6,976 bases of DNA from Deltaproteobacteria bacterium (GTDB taxonomy: Bacteria > Desulfobacterota_C > Deferrisomatia > Deferrisomatales > JACRMM01), in assembly GCA_016218905.1 (NCBI GenBank), contig JACRCS010000226.1:1-6976 (forward strand), given 5' to 3'. Position 1 is the stretch's first letter. The number at the start of each line of letters is the position of its first letter. Below, one piece after another: positions 1-5,719 of the stretch. The position numbers were made by a program, and so were the translations under genes. Below the pieces are notes generated by a model. It had not been told where the DNA came from, did no database searches, and saw only the letters and a list, made by a program, of their open reading frames with translations.

Positions 1-303
1 ACAGGCTGCGGCGGTACCCTTTCAGGAAACACATACACGACCGGACCGATTACGGCGACCTGCACCGTAGCCGCGACGTTCGCGGTCAACACCTACTCGG
101 TCACCCCGTGGGCGGGTGCCGGTGGCAGTCTCAACCCGGCAACGGCTCAGACCGTGACCTACAACTCCACGGCGTCCTTCACGGTGACGCCGAGCGCCGG
201 CTACCACGTCGCCTCGATCACAGGCTGCGGCGGAACGCTCTCGGGGATTACCTACACGACGGGCCCGATCACCGGCGATTGCACCGTGACCGCGGCGTTC
301 GCA
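1..303 (+). repeat. Cys-containing InlB-type repeats (one partial, one complete)
   Basis: Two in-frame copies of a distinct repeat subtype: 1-84 (3' part only) and 85-303. They share TGCGGTLSG followed by TYTTGPIT and a second cysteine in a TCTV or DCTV context. The DNA of 1-69 closely matches 220-288, an offset of 219 bases or 73 codons. Each copy has two cysteines about 18-20 residues apart, which could form a disulfide if the protein is exported (inference). Confidence 0.8.
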
Positions 304-2097
304 GCGGATTCCGGCACGAACTACATCGTCACGGCGAGCGCTGAGGCGGGAGGCACCATCAGCCCGAGCGGCGCCACCACGGTCTCCGCCGGGGGAACCC
401 AGACCTACACCTTCACGCCGGACACCGGCTACGAGGTCCACGACGTCGTCGTCAACTTCTTCTCGCAAGGGCCGATGGCGAGCTACATCTTCGAGAACGT
501 CCAGGCGGACCAGACGATCAGCGTCCGTTTCGCGCCAATCATGGTCACGGTTACCGCGAGCTCGAACGGCGGCGGCACGATCGGGCCGGGCGGGGCGAGG
601 GAGTACGTCTACGGCTCCACGGTGGAGTACCAGATCACCCCGGCGCCCGGCCACCATATCGCCGACCTCCTCGTCGACGGCGCCTCTCAAGGGGCGCCGG
701 CGAGCTACACCTTCAGCAACATCACCGCGGCTCATACGATCCAGGCCGTCTTCGCGGAAAACGCTCGCTGGACGATCTCGGCGAGCTCGACGGGGAGCGG
801 CAGCGTCACGCCTCCGGGCGATACCTCGGTCCTGGAAGGCTTGAGCCAGAGCTACACCTTCACCCCGGCTGCGGGGTGGCGCGTCGGTTCGGTCCTCGTG
901 GACGGCCTGGACCGGGGCGTCCAGACGAGCTGGAGCTTCGCGAACGTCACGGCAAACCACACGCTCGTCGTGAACTTCGTCCCCGATACCTTGAACATCA
1001 CTGCGTCGGCCTTGGCCGGAGGGACGATCGCCCCGAACGGGATCACGACGCTGCCGAGGGGAGGCGCGCAGGCGTACACCTTCACCCCGGCCACGGGCTA
1101 CAAGGTGCAGGACGTCGTCGTGAACTTCTTCTCCCAGGGAGCGCTCCCGAACTACACCTTCAGCAACGTCCAGGCGGACCAGACGATCAGCGTGAGCTTC
1201 TCGCAGCTCACGTACACGGTCACGGCGAGCGCCAACACGGGCGGAACGATCGGGCCGTCCGGAGTCAGGGAGTACGTCTACGGCTCGACCCCGAGCTACT
1301 CCATCACTCCCGCCCCGGGCTACAACCTCACCGACGTGCTCGTCGATGGCGTCTCCGCGGGTGCGGTGACGAGCTACACCTTCCCGAGCCTCACGGCCTC
1401 CCACACGATCCAGGCCGTCTTCACGGTGAAGCCGAGCTACACGATCACCGTAAGCTCCACCGGCAGCGGCACCGTCACGCCGGGGACCACGACGGTCGTG
1501 GAGGGTTTGACCAAGAGCTTCACCTTCACCCCGGCCGCAGGGTGGCGCGTGGGCTCGGTGATCGTGGACGGCGCCGACAAGGGAGTCCAGACGAGCTGGA
1601 GCTTCTCGAACGTCACGGCGGACCACACCCTGACCGTGAACTTCATCAACGGGTACACGATCAACGCTTCCGCCGGGGCGAACGGGTCGATCAGCCCCAC
1701 CGGCGCGACCTCGGTCGCCAAGGGCGGGAGCCAGACCTTCACCTTCACGCCGGCCCCGGGCTACAAGGTGAGGAACGTGCTCGTGAACTTCCTGTCGAAG
1801 GGGGCACTGCCGAGCTACACCTTCACGAACGTCCAGGCCGACCAGACGATCAGCGTGAGCTTCACCCAGATCACCTACCCGATCACGGCGACGGCGGGCG
1901 CTAACGGGACGATCGGGCCGTCGGGAACGAGAGACTACGTCCAGGGAGCGAGCGCGACGTACTACGTCACGCCGCAGCCCGGCTACAAGATCGCGGACGT
2001 CTTGGTGGACGGAGCGTCTGTGGGTCCGGTCGCCAGCTACCCCTTCACCGACATCACCGCCGCCCACACGATCAGCGCGACGTTCGCTCTGAAGTAA
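1..2097 (+). CDS. Surface/secreted protein of divergent InlB B-type repeats (5' end missing)
   Basis: The reading frame is open from base 1 to the TAA at 2095-2097, giving 698 residues with no N-terminus; the start and any signal peptide lie upstream of the window. The protein is one partial and nine complete repeats of about 72-77 residues. Each has a Gly-rich GGTIxP-like turn, a YTFTPxxGY core and an endpiece such as QTISVSF or HTIQAVF. This matches the divergent InlB B-repeat family, small beta-grasp-like modules common in bacterial surface and secreted proteins; ligands are generally unknown, so adhesion or stalk formation is only inferred. The last repeat runs straight to the stop (ATFALK), with no LPXTG-type anchor, PEP-CTERM or other sorting tail, so any attachment signal must be N-terminal or absent. 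The two N-most repeats carry paired cysteines that the others lack. A hairpin follows 8 bases after the stop. The repeat assignment is confident; the role is not. Confidence 0.9.
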   Translation, partial: TGCGGTLSGNTYTTGPITATCTVAATFAVNTYSVTPWAGAGGSLNPATAQTVTYNSTASFTVTPSAGYHVASITGCGGTLSGITYTTGPITGDCTVTAAFAADSGTNYIVTASAEAGGTISPSGATTVSAGGTQTYTFTPDTGYEVHDVVVNFFSQGPMASYIFENVQADQTISVRFAPIMVTVTASSNGGGTIGPGGAREYVYGSTVEYQITPAPGHHIADLLVDGASQGAPASYTFSNITAAHTIQAVFAENARWTISASSTGSGSVTPPGDTSVLEGLSQSYTFTPAAGWRVGSVLVDGLDRGVQTSWSFANVTANHTLVVNFVPDTLNITASALAGGTIAPNGITTLPRGGAQAYTFTPATGYKVQDVVVNFFSQGALPNYTFSNVQADQTISVSFSQLTYTVTASANTGGTIGPSGVREYVYGSTPSYSITPAPGYNLTDVLVDGVSAGAVTSYTFPSLTASHTIQAVFTVKPSYTITVSSTGSGTVTPGTTTVVEGLTKSFTFTPAAGWRVGSVIVDGADKGVQTSWSFSNVTADHTLTVNFINGYTINASAGANGSISPTGATSVAKGGSQTFTFTPAPGYKVRNVLVNFLSKGALPSYTFTNVQADQTISVSFTQITYPITATAGANGTIGPSGTRDYVQGASATYYVTPQPGYKIADVLVDGASVGPVASYPFTDITAAHTISATFALK
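304..2094 (+). repeat. Higher-order A-B-C array of InlB-type modules
   Basis: Eight modules fall into three recurring subtypes in fixed order. A modules (304-534, 982-1203, 1648-1866) contain VNFFSQG or VNFLSKG and QADQTISV. B modules (535-756, 1204-1425, 1867-2094) contain IGPxGxREYV-like and VDGxSxG motifs. C modules (757-981, 1426-1647) contain PAAGWRVGSV and TSWSFxNVT. The order is A-B-C-A-B-C-A-B. Corresponding modules resemble each other more than their neighbours, so the expansion unit was a triplet of about 222 codons; the second triplet, 982-1647, is exactly 666 bases. Confidence 0.85.
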
Positions 2098-2104
2098 GCA
2101 CCGC

Positions 2105-2136
2105 GGGGCCCCGGCGCTTTCTCGCGCCGGAGCCCC
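2105..2136 (+). terminator. GC-rich hairpin after the InlB-repeat gene
   Basis: Arms 2105-2117 and 2124-2136 pair with one C-A mismatch (7 bp, mismatch, 5 bp) around the loop TTTCTC, 8 bases after the stop codon. No T-run follows, so it would be an atypical intrinsic terminator or a 3'-end stabilising hairpin. Placement between two plus-strand genes supports a transcript-end role. Confidence 0.6.
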
Positions 2137-2196
2137 CGTCGTCTCGAAGCAGCCACCGTGGGGTCCTCCGGATGCTTCCGGCGAAATTGTTCTCGG

Positions 2197-2229
2197 CCTG
2201 TGAGCTATCCGTGAGTACCTGTGTGCTAT
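2197..2229 (+). promoter_or_regulatory. Paired 12-bp direct repeats upstream of the LamG-protein gene, possible operator
   Basis: CCTGTGAGCTAT (2197-2208) and CCTGTGTGCTAT (2218-2229) differ at one base and are 21 bp apart, about two helical turns, which would put both on the same DNA face. The second copy runs into TGCTATAGG (2224-2232), which resembles an extended -10 element, although no good -35 box is seen 16-18 bp upstream. A regulator site or promoter is inferred only. The rest of the 2098-2273 gap holds the hairpin above and the ribosome-binding site AAGGGAG at 2261-2267. Confidence 0.35.
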
Positions 2230-2273
2230 AGGTCAGAGGCTCGCCCTTCACACCTCACCCAAGGGAGTATGCG

Positions 2274-3824
2274 ATGAATCGGGCATCTTCGATTCTTCTG
2301 GTGGCTGGCCTCATTTGCTGGGTATCGCAGTCTCCTGCAGCAGCCGCGTCAGCGTCGGAACTGTCCCCCATGGTTGTCGCCGGTGATGGAGCGGTTTACA
2401 GCCAAGTTCACGTTGAAGGCGGCAATCTGGCGGTAACACCTGTGACATGCTGGTCCGGCGGCACGATAGAGATTCTCACGATCGAGCCGTCCGCCGGAAC
2501 CGTTCTTACTGTAGGGGAAACGTATACCTTCACTGCTACGGTCAGCTATGACTTTGCGGGCTCGCCTCCCGGGAGCGTTGGAATCAATGCCGCGGACTGG
2601 GCGACCCGCAGGAATCTGGATGACCAGGTTCAAACGGGAGCTCCCGTAACTTCCCAGACGGGACAGGCCTCCGTCTCGGTGACTACGAGGATCGCGCTGG
2701 ACGGAGAGCCGGTTGACAGCGTGGGGGTGACAGCCGCCCTCTTCCCGGAGAGCGGCGGTTGTTCTTCCGTATATTCGACGGTCTTGTACTCCACCTATAG
2801 CGGACCGGTGCAGCCGGTCGCCGACATCAAGGCGAACGGCTCGGATGGCCCGGTCGCGGTGCCGCAGGGGGAACCACTGTCGGTCACGGCGGCCCTCGAC
2901 CCGGGAAGCGACAGCGGTAAGCCAGCGGATTGGTGGGTGCTGGCGAACGCTTCCTCGGGACGGAGCAAGTGGTTCACTTACGACCTGAACAATGGGATCT
3001 GGGCGCCGGGATTAAAGCCATCCGATCAGAAGGGACTCGCAGATCTGGCCCTGACCGAGGTGCTGAGCACCTCGGCTCTTCCTCCGGGCAAGTACGTCTT
3101 CTACTTCGGGGTGGATCTGGTCATGAACGGGAAGGTCGATCTCGGCGACATGATCTACGACAGCGTGGAGGTGACGGTTCAGCACTTCCTGCCGCGGCTG
3201 ATCGGACACTGGGACTTCGAAGAGGGGAGCGGCACCACGGCCTTGGACGCATCTGGAAACCTTCTCCACGGGTCCATTTCGAACGCCGGCTACTCGGCCG
3301 GAAAAGTCGGGAATTACGCGCTCGACTTCAACGGGACCGACAGCTACGTCGAGGTTCCCTACAACCCGCGCCTCAATCCGGACTCCGTTGCGATCTCTTG
3401 CTGGTTCAAGTTCCGCCAACAAGGCGGCATGGCTGATCTGTTGGACAAGGGGCACGGGACCGGCACAAGCCCCTATTTCGGAGGGTACGCCTTACAGGCG
3501 GACGATGCAGGAACGTGCGTGGGCGGGCTTTACGGTAACGGCGCGGCCCACGTGGGCCCGGGAGCGTGGTGCGGAGCAGACGACGGACAGTGGCACCACA
3601 TGGCCGTCAACTTGGGCGCGGAAGGCAGCGCCCTTTACGTGGACGGGGCTCTCGTCAGCGAAGTCCCAGGCGAAGGCGCGATCGTCGACAACGAGTCGCC
3701 TCTGTACCTCGGGCGCCACCGGGCCGTGGGCCGGTACTTCAACGGCCTGATCGACGACCTGCGAATCTACGATGGGCCGCTTTCCGCGGCGGAGATCCAG
3801 GCCCTGTACGACCTCGGCCGCTAA
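2274..3824 (+). CDS. Secreted multidomain protein with C-terminal LamG-like (concanavalin A-like) domain
   Basis: A 516-residue protein. ATG at 2274 is chosen because AAGGGAG (2261-2267) lies 6 bases upstream and a signal peptide follows at once: MNR, a hydrophobic stretch to about residue 20, then an Ala-rich region with likely cleavage near residues 25-28. Residues about 30-180 are beta-rich with few charges and no recognised family. Residues about 181-305 begin PVADIKANGSDGP, contain ADWWV, WFTYDL and KYVFYFGVDLVMNGKVD, and look like an all-beta module; I recall similar segments in other environmental secreted proteins but can name no family. Residues about 308-516 are a LamG/concanavalin A-like jelly roll: HWDFEEGSGTTALDASGN, ALDFNGTDSYVEVP, QWHHMAVN, ALYVDGALV, YLGRH, FNGLIDDLRIYDGPLSAAEI. 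Such domains bind carbohydrate or protein or act as structural parts; no catalytic residues are evident. The first ~500 bases look less GC-biased than the rest, hinting at mosaic origin. Confidence 0.88.
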   Translation: MNRASSILLVAGLICWVSQSPAAAASASELSPMVVAGDGAVYSQVHVEGGNLAVTPVTCWSGGTIEILTIEPSAGTVLTVGETYTFTATVSYDFAGSPPGSVGINAADWATRRNLDDQVQTGAPVTSQTGQASVSVTTRIALDGEPVDSVGVTAALFPESGGCSSVYSTVLYSTYSGPVQPVADIKANGSDGPVAVPQGEPLSVTAALDPGSDSGKPADWWVLANASSGRSKWFTYDLNNGIWAPGLKPSDQKGLADLALTEVLSTSALPPGKYVFYFGVDLVMNGKVDLGDMIYDSVEVTVQHFLPRLIGHWDFEEGSGTTALDASGNLLHGSISNAGYSAGKVGNYALDFNGTDSYVEVPYNPRLNPDSVAISCWFKFRQQGGMADLLDKGHGTGTSPYFGGYALQADDAGTCVGGLYGNGAAHVGPGAWCGADDGQWHHMAVNLGAEGSALYVDGALVSEVPGEGAIVDNESPLYLGRHRAVGRYFNGLIDDLRIYDGPLSAAEIQALYDLGR

Positions 3825-3842
3825 CCAGACCGGTAGCGGCTG
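3815..3842. terminator. Hairpin between convergent genes
   Basis: GCCGCTA (3817-3823) pairs perfectly with TAGCGGC (3834-3840) around a 10-base loop. It extends outward by a G-U and a C-G pair. It overlaps the TAA of the LamG gene and ends 5 bases before the stop codon of the convergent vapC. With no T-run either way it is only a plausible bidirectional transcript end. Confidence 0.35.
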
Positions 3843-3846
3843 GCGC

Positions 3847-4251
3847 CTACCTCGGGGGGAGCGAGTGGAAACCGGCCTGCCGGAAATGGGCGTCGCAGGC
3901 CGCTGCCTGAGAAAGGCGCAGCCGCGTCATGACGGCGAAGGAGCAGCAGTCGGTGAAGCTGTATGCCTTGTCGGAGTCGCGGCAGAACCGCTGCCAGGCG
4001 TTCTCGATATCCTTAGGCTCGACGGCTACGAGCAGGGCGAGGTCTCCGGACCTGAGCGCGCTGCCGGCTCGCACCGCGAGCTCGTGACCGACCCGGGCGC
4101 GAATCAGGGTGACGAGCTCATCGAAGACGTAATCCGTGAGGAGGAGACGGCCCTCCCACTCGGCCAGGACGTCGGCGACGGCGGAATGGTTCGGGTCGTG
4201 GCGGTTCAGGAACGCGTACCACGCGCTGGTATCCACGAACAACCGGTCCAC
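3847..4251 (-). CDS. vapC: VapC-type PIN-domain toxin (predicted RNase), intact copy
   Basis: A 134-residue single-domain PIN protein, the usual VapC length. The metal-binding acidic residues expected of PIN nucleases are present: D7 in LFVDTSAW, E45 in VFDELVT, D101 in SFTDC and D120 in ACDAHF. VapC toxins are Mg2+-dependent RNases that cleave tRNA or rRNA and arrest growth when their VapB is degraded; the target here cannot be read from sequence. The start is GTG at 4251, preceded by AGGAG 7 bases upstream (minus strand, 4259-4263) directly after the vapB stop. The genes are 12 bases apart and presumably co-transcribed with coupled translation. The gene converges on the LamG gene with 22 bases between stop codons. 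Its C-terminal half is duplicated, in decayed form, at 4712-4870. Autorepression by the VapBC complex is inferred from the family. Confidence 0.93.
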   Translation of the reverse strand: MDRLFVDTSAWYAFLNRHDPNHSAVADVLAEWEGRLLLTDYVFDELVTLIRARVGHELAVRAGSALRSGDLALLVAVEPKDIENAWQRFCRDSDKAYSFTDCCSFAVMTRLRLSQAAACDAHFRQAGFHSLPPR

Positions 4252-4263
4252 CGCCGAGCTCCT

Positions 4264-4500
4264 TCAGTCCTTGCCGTAGAGAGCGGCGTCGTGGTCCTTC
4301 GCGTCGAAGCCGGGGTCCTCTACCATACCTTTCAAGGAGCCGATGCCTGGCCGCCCCTTCCCGACGGCCGGTTGCGAGGCTCGGAGGCCGGCGTCGATCA
4401 GGTCGCGAATGAGTGCCCCAAGGCTCTTGCCTTCCCGCTGTGCCCTGTTTCGCAGGACGAGGTACTGCTGCTCTTCGAGAAGTACCTGAGTTCGATGCAT
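4264..4500 (-). CDS. vapB: VapB-type ribbon-helix-helix antitoxin
   Basis: A 78-residue protein with ribbon-helix-helix layout: an N-terminal strand (HRTQVLL, residues 2-8), a first helix around residues 9-24 and a second helix SLGALIRDLIDAGL (about 26-39). A basic, Gly-rich linker and an acidic tail ending DAALYGKD follow; in this family the tail wraps around the PIN toxin's active site. ATG at 4500 is supported by AGGAG at 4509-4513 (minus strand), 8 bases upstream. It is the first gene of the minus-strand vapBC operon. Dimers of such antitoxins bind the operon's own promoter and block transcription; DNA binding here is inferred from the fold. The assignment rests on the RHH pattern plus the adjacent intact vapC. 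Confidence 0.88.
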   Translation of the reverse strand: MHRTQVLLEEQQYLVLRNRAQREGKSLGALIRDLIDAGLRASQPAVGKGRPGIGSLKGMVEDPGFDAKDHDAALYGKD

Positions 4501-4515
4501 GACTCAGTCTCCTGA

Positions 4516-4551
4516 CCGTGAAATGCTGACATCTTACATCATATGGCACGG
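4516..4551 (-). promoter_or_regulatory. Likely vapBC promoter/operator region
   Basis: An AT-rich patch in a GC-rich setting lies just upstream of vapB. On the minus strand TATGAT (4538-4543) matches a -10 box at 5 of 6 positions and would put the transcription start about 30 bases before the ATG. No convincing -35 is seen. GATGT occurs twice 7 bases apart on the minus strand, and CCGTG (4516-4520) and CACGG (4547-4551) form inverted ends around the patch, a plausible VapB operator. Confidence 0.35.
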
Positions 4552-4577
4552 ACGCGCCAGCCGCACTGTCCCTCTGG

Positions 4578-4625
4578 CTGCAACTCCTCCCGTCCCCCGG
4601 TAGGCCGTCCCTCCGGACGGCGCCG
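4578..4625 (+). repeat. Dispersed repeat, copy A
   Basis: Starts CTGCAACTCC and continues through CCCGTCCC, GGTAGGC and CCTCCGGAC to GCCG. A second copy, about 80% identical with a few small gaps, lies at 5662-5707 on the same strand. Copy B sits directly upstream of the EEP gene with promoter-like spacing. Copy A is not close to a plus-strand start; the next one is about 375 bases downstream. Confidence 0.6.
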
Positions 4626-4630
4626 GGACG
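4591..4630. other. Compound hairpin overlapping repeat copy A
   Basis: GCCGTCC (4604-4610) and GGACGGC (4615-4621) form a perfect 7-bp stem with a CTCC loop. CGTCCC (4591-4596) and GGGACG (4625-4630) can close a second stem outside it. A 10-bp palindrome CGGAGCTCCG follows at 4637-4646. No T-run is present. Its function is unknown. Otherwise 4552-4711 contains no gene I can support. Confidence 0.45.
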
Positions 4631-4711
4631 AGGCGTCGGAGCTCCGGAGCGCGGGAGGGTTGCTGCGGGGCTGAAGGGCGGACTGAACCCCTGTGGGCTG
4701 GTAACCTCCGT

Positions 4712-4870
4712 CGGAGGGAGCGATTGGAAACCGGCTTGCCGGAAGCGGGCGTCGCAGGCCGCTGTCTGAGAGAGGCGCAGCCGGGTCATGGCAGCGAAAA
4801 GAGCACCTGAGCGCGCTGCCCGCACGCACCGCGAGCTCGTGGCCGACCCGGGCGCGAACCAGCGTGATCG
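4712..4870 (-). pseudogene. Decayed vapC fragment, paralogue of the intact 3847-4251 gene
   Basis: Positions 4712-4805 align with 3853-3945 of the intact vapC, and 4806-4870 with 4051 to about 4115, each at roughly 88-92% identity by eye. Translated, the fragment reads TLVRARVGHELAVRAG and SALR, jumps to CSF, and after a frame change continues AAMTRLRLSQTAACDARF and FRQAGFQSLPP. Between the blocks exactly 105 bases are missing (codons 68-102 of the intact gene), removing catalytic D101. A one-base insertion in an A-run (4797-4800, AAAA where the intact gene has AAG) shifts frame. The N-terminal 47 or so residues, including the catalytic Asp and Glu, are absent, and no stop occurs at the expected place. 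It cannot make a working PIN nuclease. No associated vapB remnant was seen. Confidence 0.87.
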
Positions 4871-4947
4871 GCAGGATCCGGAGCCCGAGCCTCTCTCCCA
4901 GGCGCTGGAGGCAAATCCGAAGCGGAGGTACGCAATCGCCGGTCTCT

Positions 4948-4979
4948 GTCTTGTATTTTGGCATTTCGTCTTGTATGTT
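4948..4979 (+). promoter_or_regulatory. Promoter with paired 9-bp direct repeats ahead of the AbrB-PIN operon
   Basis: TTGTAT (4951-4956) and TATGTT (4974-4979) are 17 bp apart, the ideal sigma70-like spacing, in an AT-rich island. The 9-mer GTCTTGTAT occurs perfectly at 4948-4956 and 4968-4976, a 20-bp period, so one copy covers each promoter box. This is the arrangement expected of an autorepressed toxin-antitoxin operator bound by the AbrB-type antitoxin (inference). The predicted transcription start, near 4986, gives a very short leader. Confidence 0.6.
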
Positions 4980-4985
4980 CGAGAT

Positions 4986-4992
4986 GGAGGAG
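4986..4992 (+). promoter_or_regulatory. Strong ribosome-binding site that sets a TTG start
   Basis: GGAGGAG ends 6 bases before TTG at 4999. The in-frame ATGs at 4975 and 4984 lie on or upstream of this motif, and the sequence before them lacks a purine-rich site. The TTG start also places the AbrB core at the usual distance from the N-terminus. Confidence 0.65.
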
Positions 4993-4998
4993 CCGACA

Positions 4999-5229
4999 TT
5001 GCAGACTTCCGTGACCAAACGCGGCCAGACGGTGATCCCTGCCCCGATTCGGAAGCGGCACCATATCAGGGAGGGTGATCGTCTGGTGTGGCTGGACGAC
5101 GGCCGATCGATCACCGTGGTACCGGTAAGCGGTGATCCGCTTTGCGCGCTGCGCGGGTCCGGAAGAGGAGAGGGCCTCGTCGAGCGGCTCCTCGCCGAGC
5201 GCAGGGCGGACCGTGACCGAGGACGGTGA
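4999..5229 (+). CDS. AbrB/SpoVT-type antitoxin (VapB-like swapped-hairpin family)
   Basis: From the TTG start the protein is 76 residues. Residues 2-43 form the AbrB/MazE-like swapped-hairpin DNA-binding fold: TSVTKRGQTVIPAPIRKRHHI, then REGDRLVWLDDGRSITVVPV, matching the family pattern of a T-x-K-GQ-x-x-IP core followed by a G-D-x-L strand. Residues about 44-76 are charged and helix-prone (EGLVERLLAERRADRDRGR), the usual place for toxin binding. The last 17 bases overlap the start of the PIN gene, so the two are a translationally coupled antitoxin-toxin operon. It belongs to a different fold class from the neighbouring minus-strand vapB. The start could instead be ATG 4984 or 4975 (5 or 8 residues longer), but GGAGGAG favours TTG. 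Confidence 0.85.
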   Translation: MQTSVTKRGQTVIPAPIRKRHHIREGDRLVWLDDGRSITVVPVSGDPLCALRGSGRGEGLVERLLAERRADRDRGR

Positions 5230-5626
5230 CCGCTACCTCCTGGACACGTCTGCCGTGCTCACCCTGATCGAGGACGAGGCCGGGGCAGACCGGGTCCAAG
5301 AGGTCCTGGAGTCGGGCCATTCGGTGTTCGTGCCGTGGCCCGTTCTTCTGGAAGCGACCTATATCACCCGCCAGGAGCGGGGCGAGGCGGAGGCTCACCG
5401 GCGTTACGCTCTGCTTCGCGAGCTCGGCGCGACGATCCTCTGGGAGGTGGACGAGACGCTCGTCCTCACCGCCGCACGGCTCAAGGCGGAGCATCGCATC
5501 TCGCTCGCCGATGCGATCATCGCGTCCTACGCCGTTCAAAGCCGAGCGGTTCTCGTACACAAAGACCCGGAATACGAGCCTCTGTCAGACGCATTGCGCT
5601 TGGAGACCCTGCCGTACAAGGGATGA
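5213..5626 (+). CDS. vapC: PIN-domain toxin partnered with AbrB-type antitoxin
   Basis: 137 residues from GTG 5213, a typical VapC length. Acidic active-site residues are intact: D11 in YLLDTSAVL, E47 in LLEATY, D100 in SLADAIIA and D118 in HKDPEYE. The pattern, including LADAIIASYA and the VLVHKDPEYE end, is that of a VapC-family Mg2+-dependent RNase. GTG 5213 is preferred because it starts just before the PIN core and overlaps the antitoxin by 17 bases; an AGGGCGG-like purine stretch lies just upstream. ATG 5132 would add 27 residues without PIN similarity and overlap the antitoxin by 98 bases, so it is unlikely. The sequence is clearly divergent from the minus-strand vapC at 3847-4251, so the two pairs are independent modules rather than a duplication. 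Confidence 0.9.
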   Translation: MTEDGDRYLLDTSAVLTLIEDEAGADRVQEVLESGHSVFVPWPVLLEATYITRQERGEAEAHRRYALLRELGATILWEVDETLVLTAARLKAEHRISLADAIIASYAVQSRAVLVHKDPEYEPLSDALRLETLPYKG

Positions 5627-5661
5627 CGCTCTTCCGCCTCGTCCCACTCGCTTCCCCTGAC

Positions 5662-5707
5662 CTGCAACTCCGCCCGTCCCTGGTAGGCTTCCTCCGGACC
5701 CGTGCCG
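5662..5707 (+). promoter_or_regulatory. Dispersed repeat copy B, candidate promoter of the EEP gene
   Basis: Second copy of the repeat at 4578-4625. It contains TAGGCT (5684-5689), a TAnnnT -10-like box, and CTGCAA (5662-5667) 16 bp upstream as a weak -35 candidate. A start near 5696 would give a leader of about 24 bases to the ATG at 5720. Shared sequence between two loci fits either a common regulatory element or a small duplicated segment. Confidence 0.4.
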
Positions 5708-5719
5708 AGGGGAAGCTCG

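Noticed and set aside
876..1904. 342-codon plus-strand open frame in another phase of the same gene
   Set aside because: Composition is His/Arg/Gly-rich without domains; it is a phase shadow of the repeat protein.
22..2067. 681-codon open frame on the minus strand opposite the InlB-repeat gene
   Set aside because: Its product is Arg/Asp/Gly-rich low-complexity sequence with no fold, produced by the GC-rich codon bias of the plus-strand repeats, whose family match is clear.
3012..3455. 147-codon minus-strand and 168-codon plus-strand frames within the LamG gene
   Set aside because: Both lie opposite or out of phase with a well-supported signal-peptide plus LamG protein and show no domain of their own.
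4118..4999. Long minus-strand open frames across 4118-4999 and 4539-5114
   Set aside because: They string together antisense of the AbrB gene, the vapC relic and out-of-frame vapB; only the vapC-like piece is meaningful and it is listed as a pseudogene.
5132..5212. Upstream ATG start for the second PIN toxin
   Set aside because: It would add 27 residues unlike PIN proteins and overlap the antitoxin by 98 bases; GTG 5213 fits the family N-terminus better.
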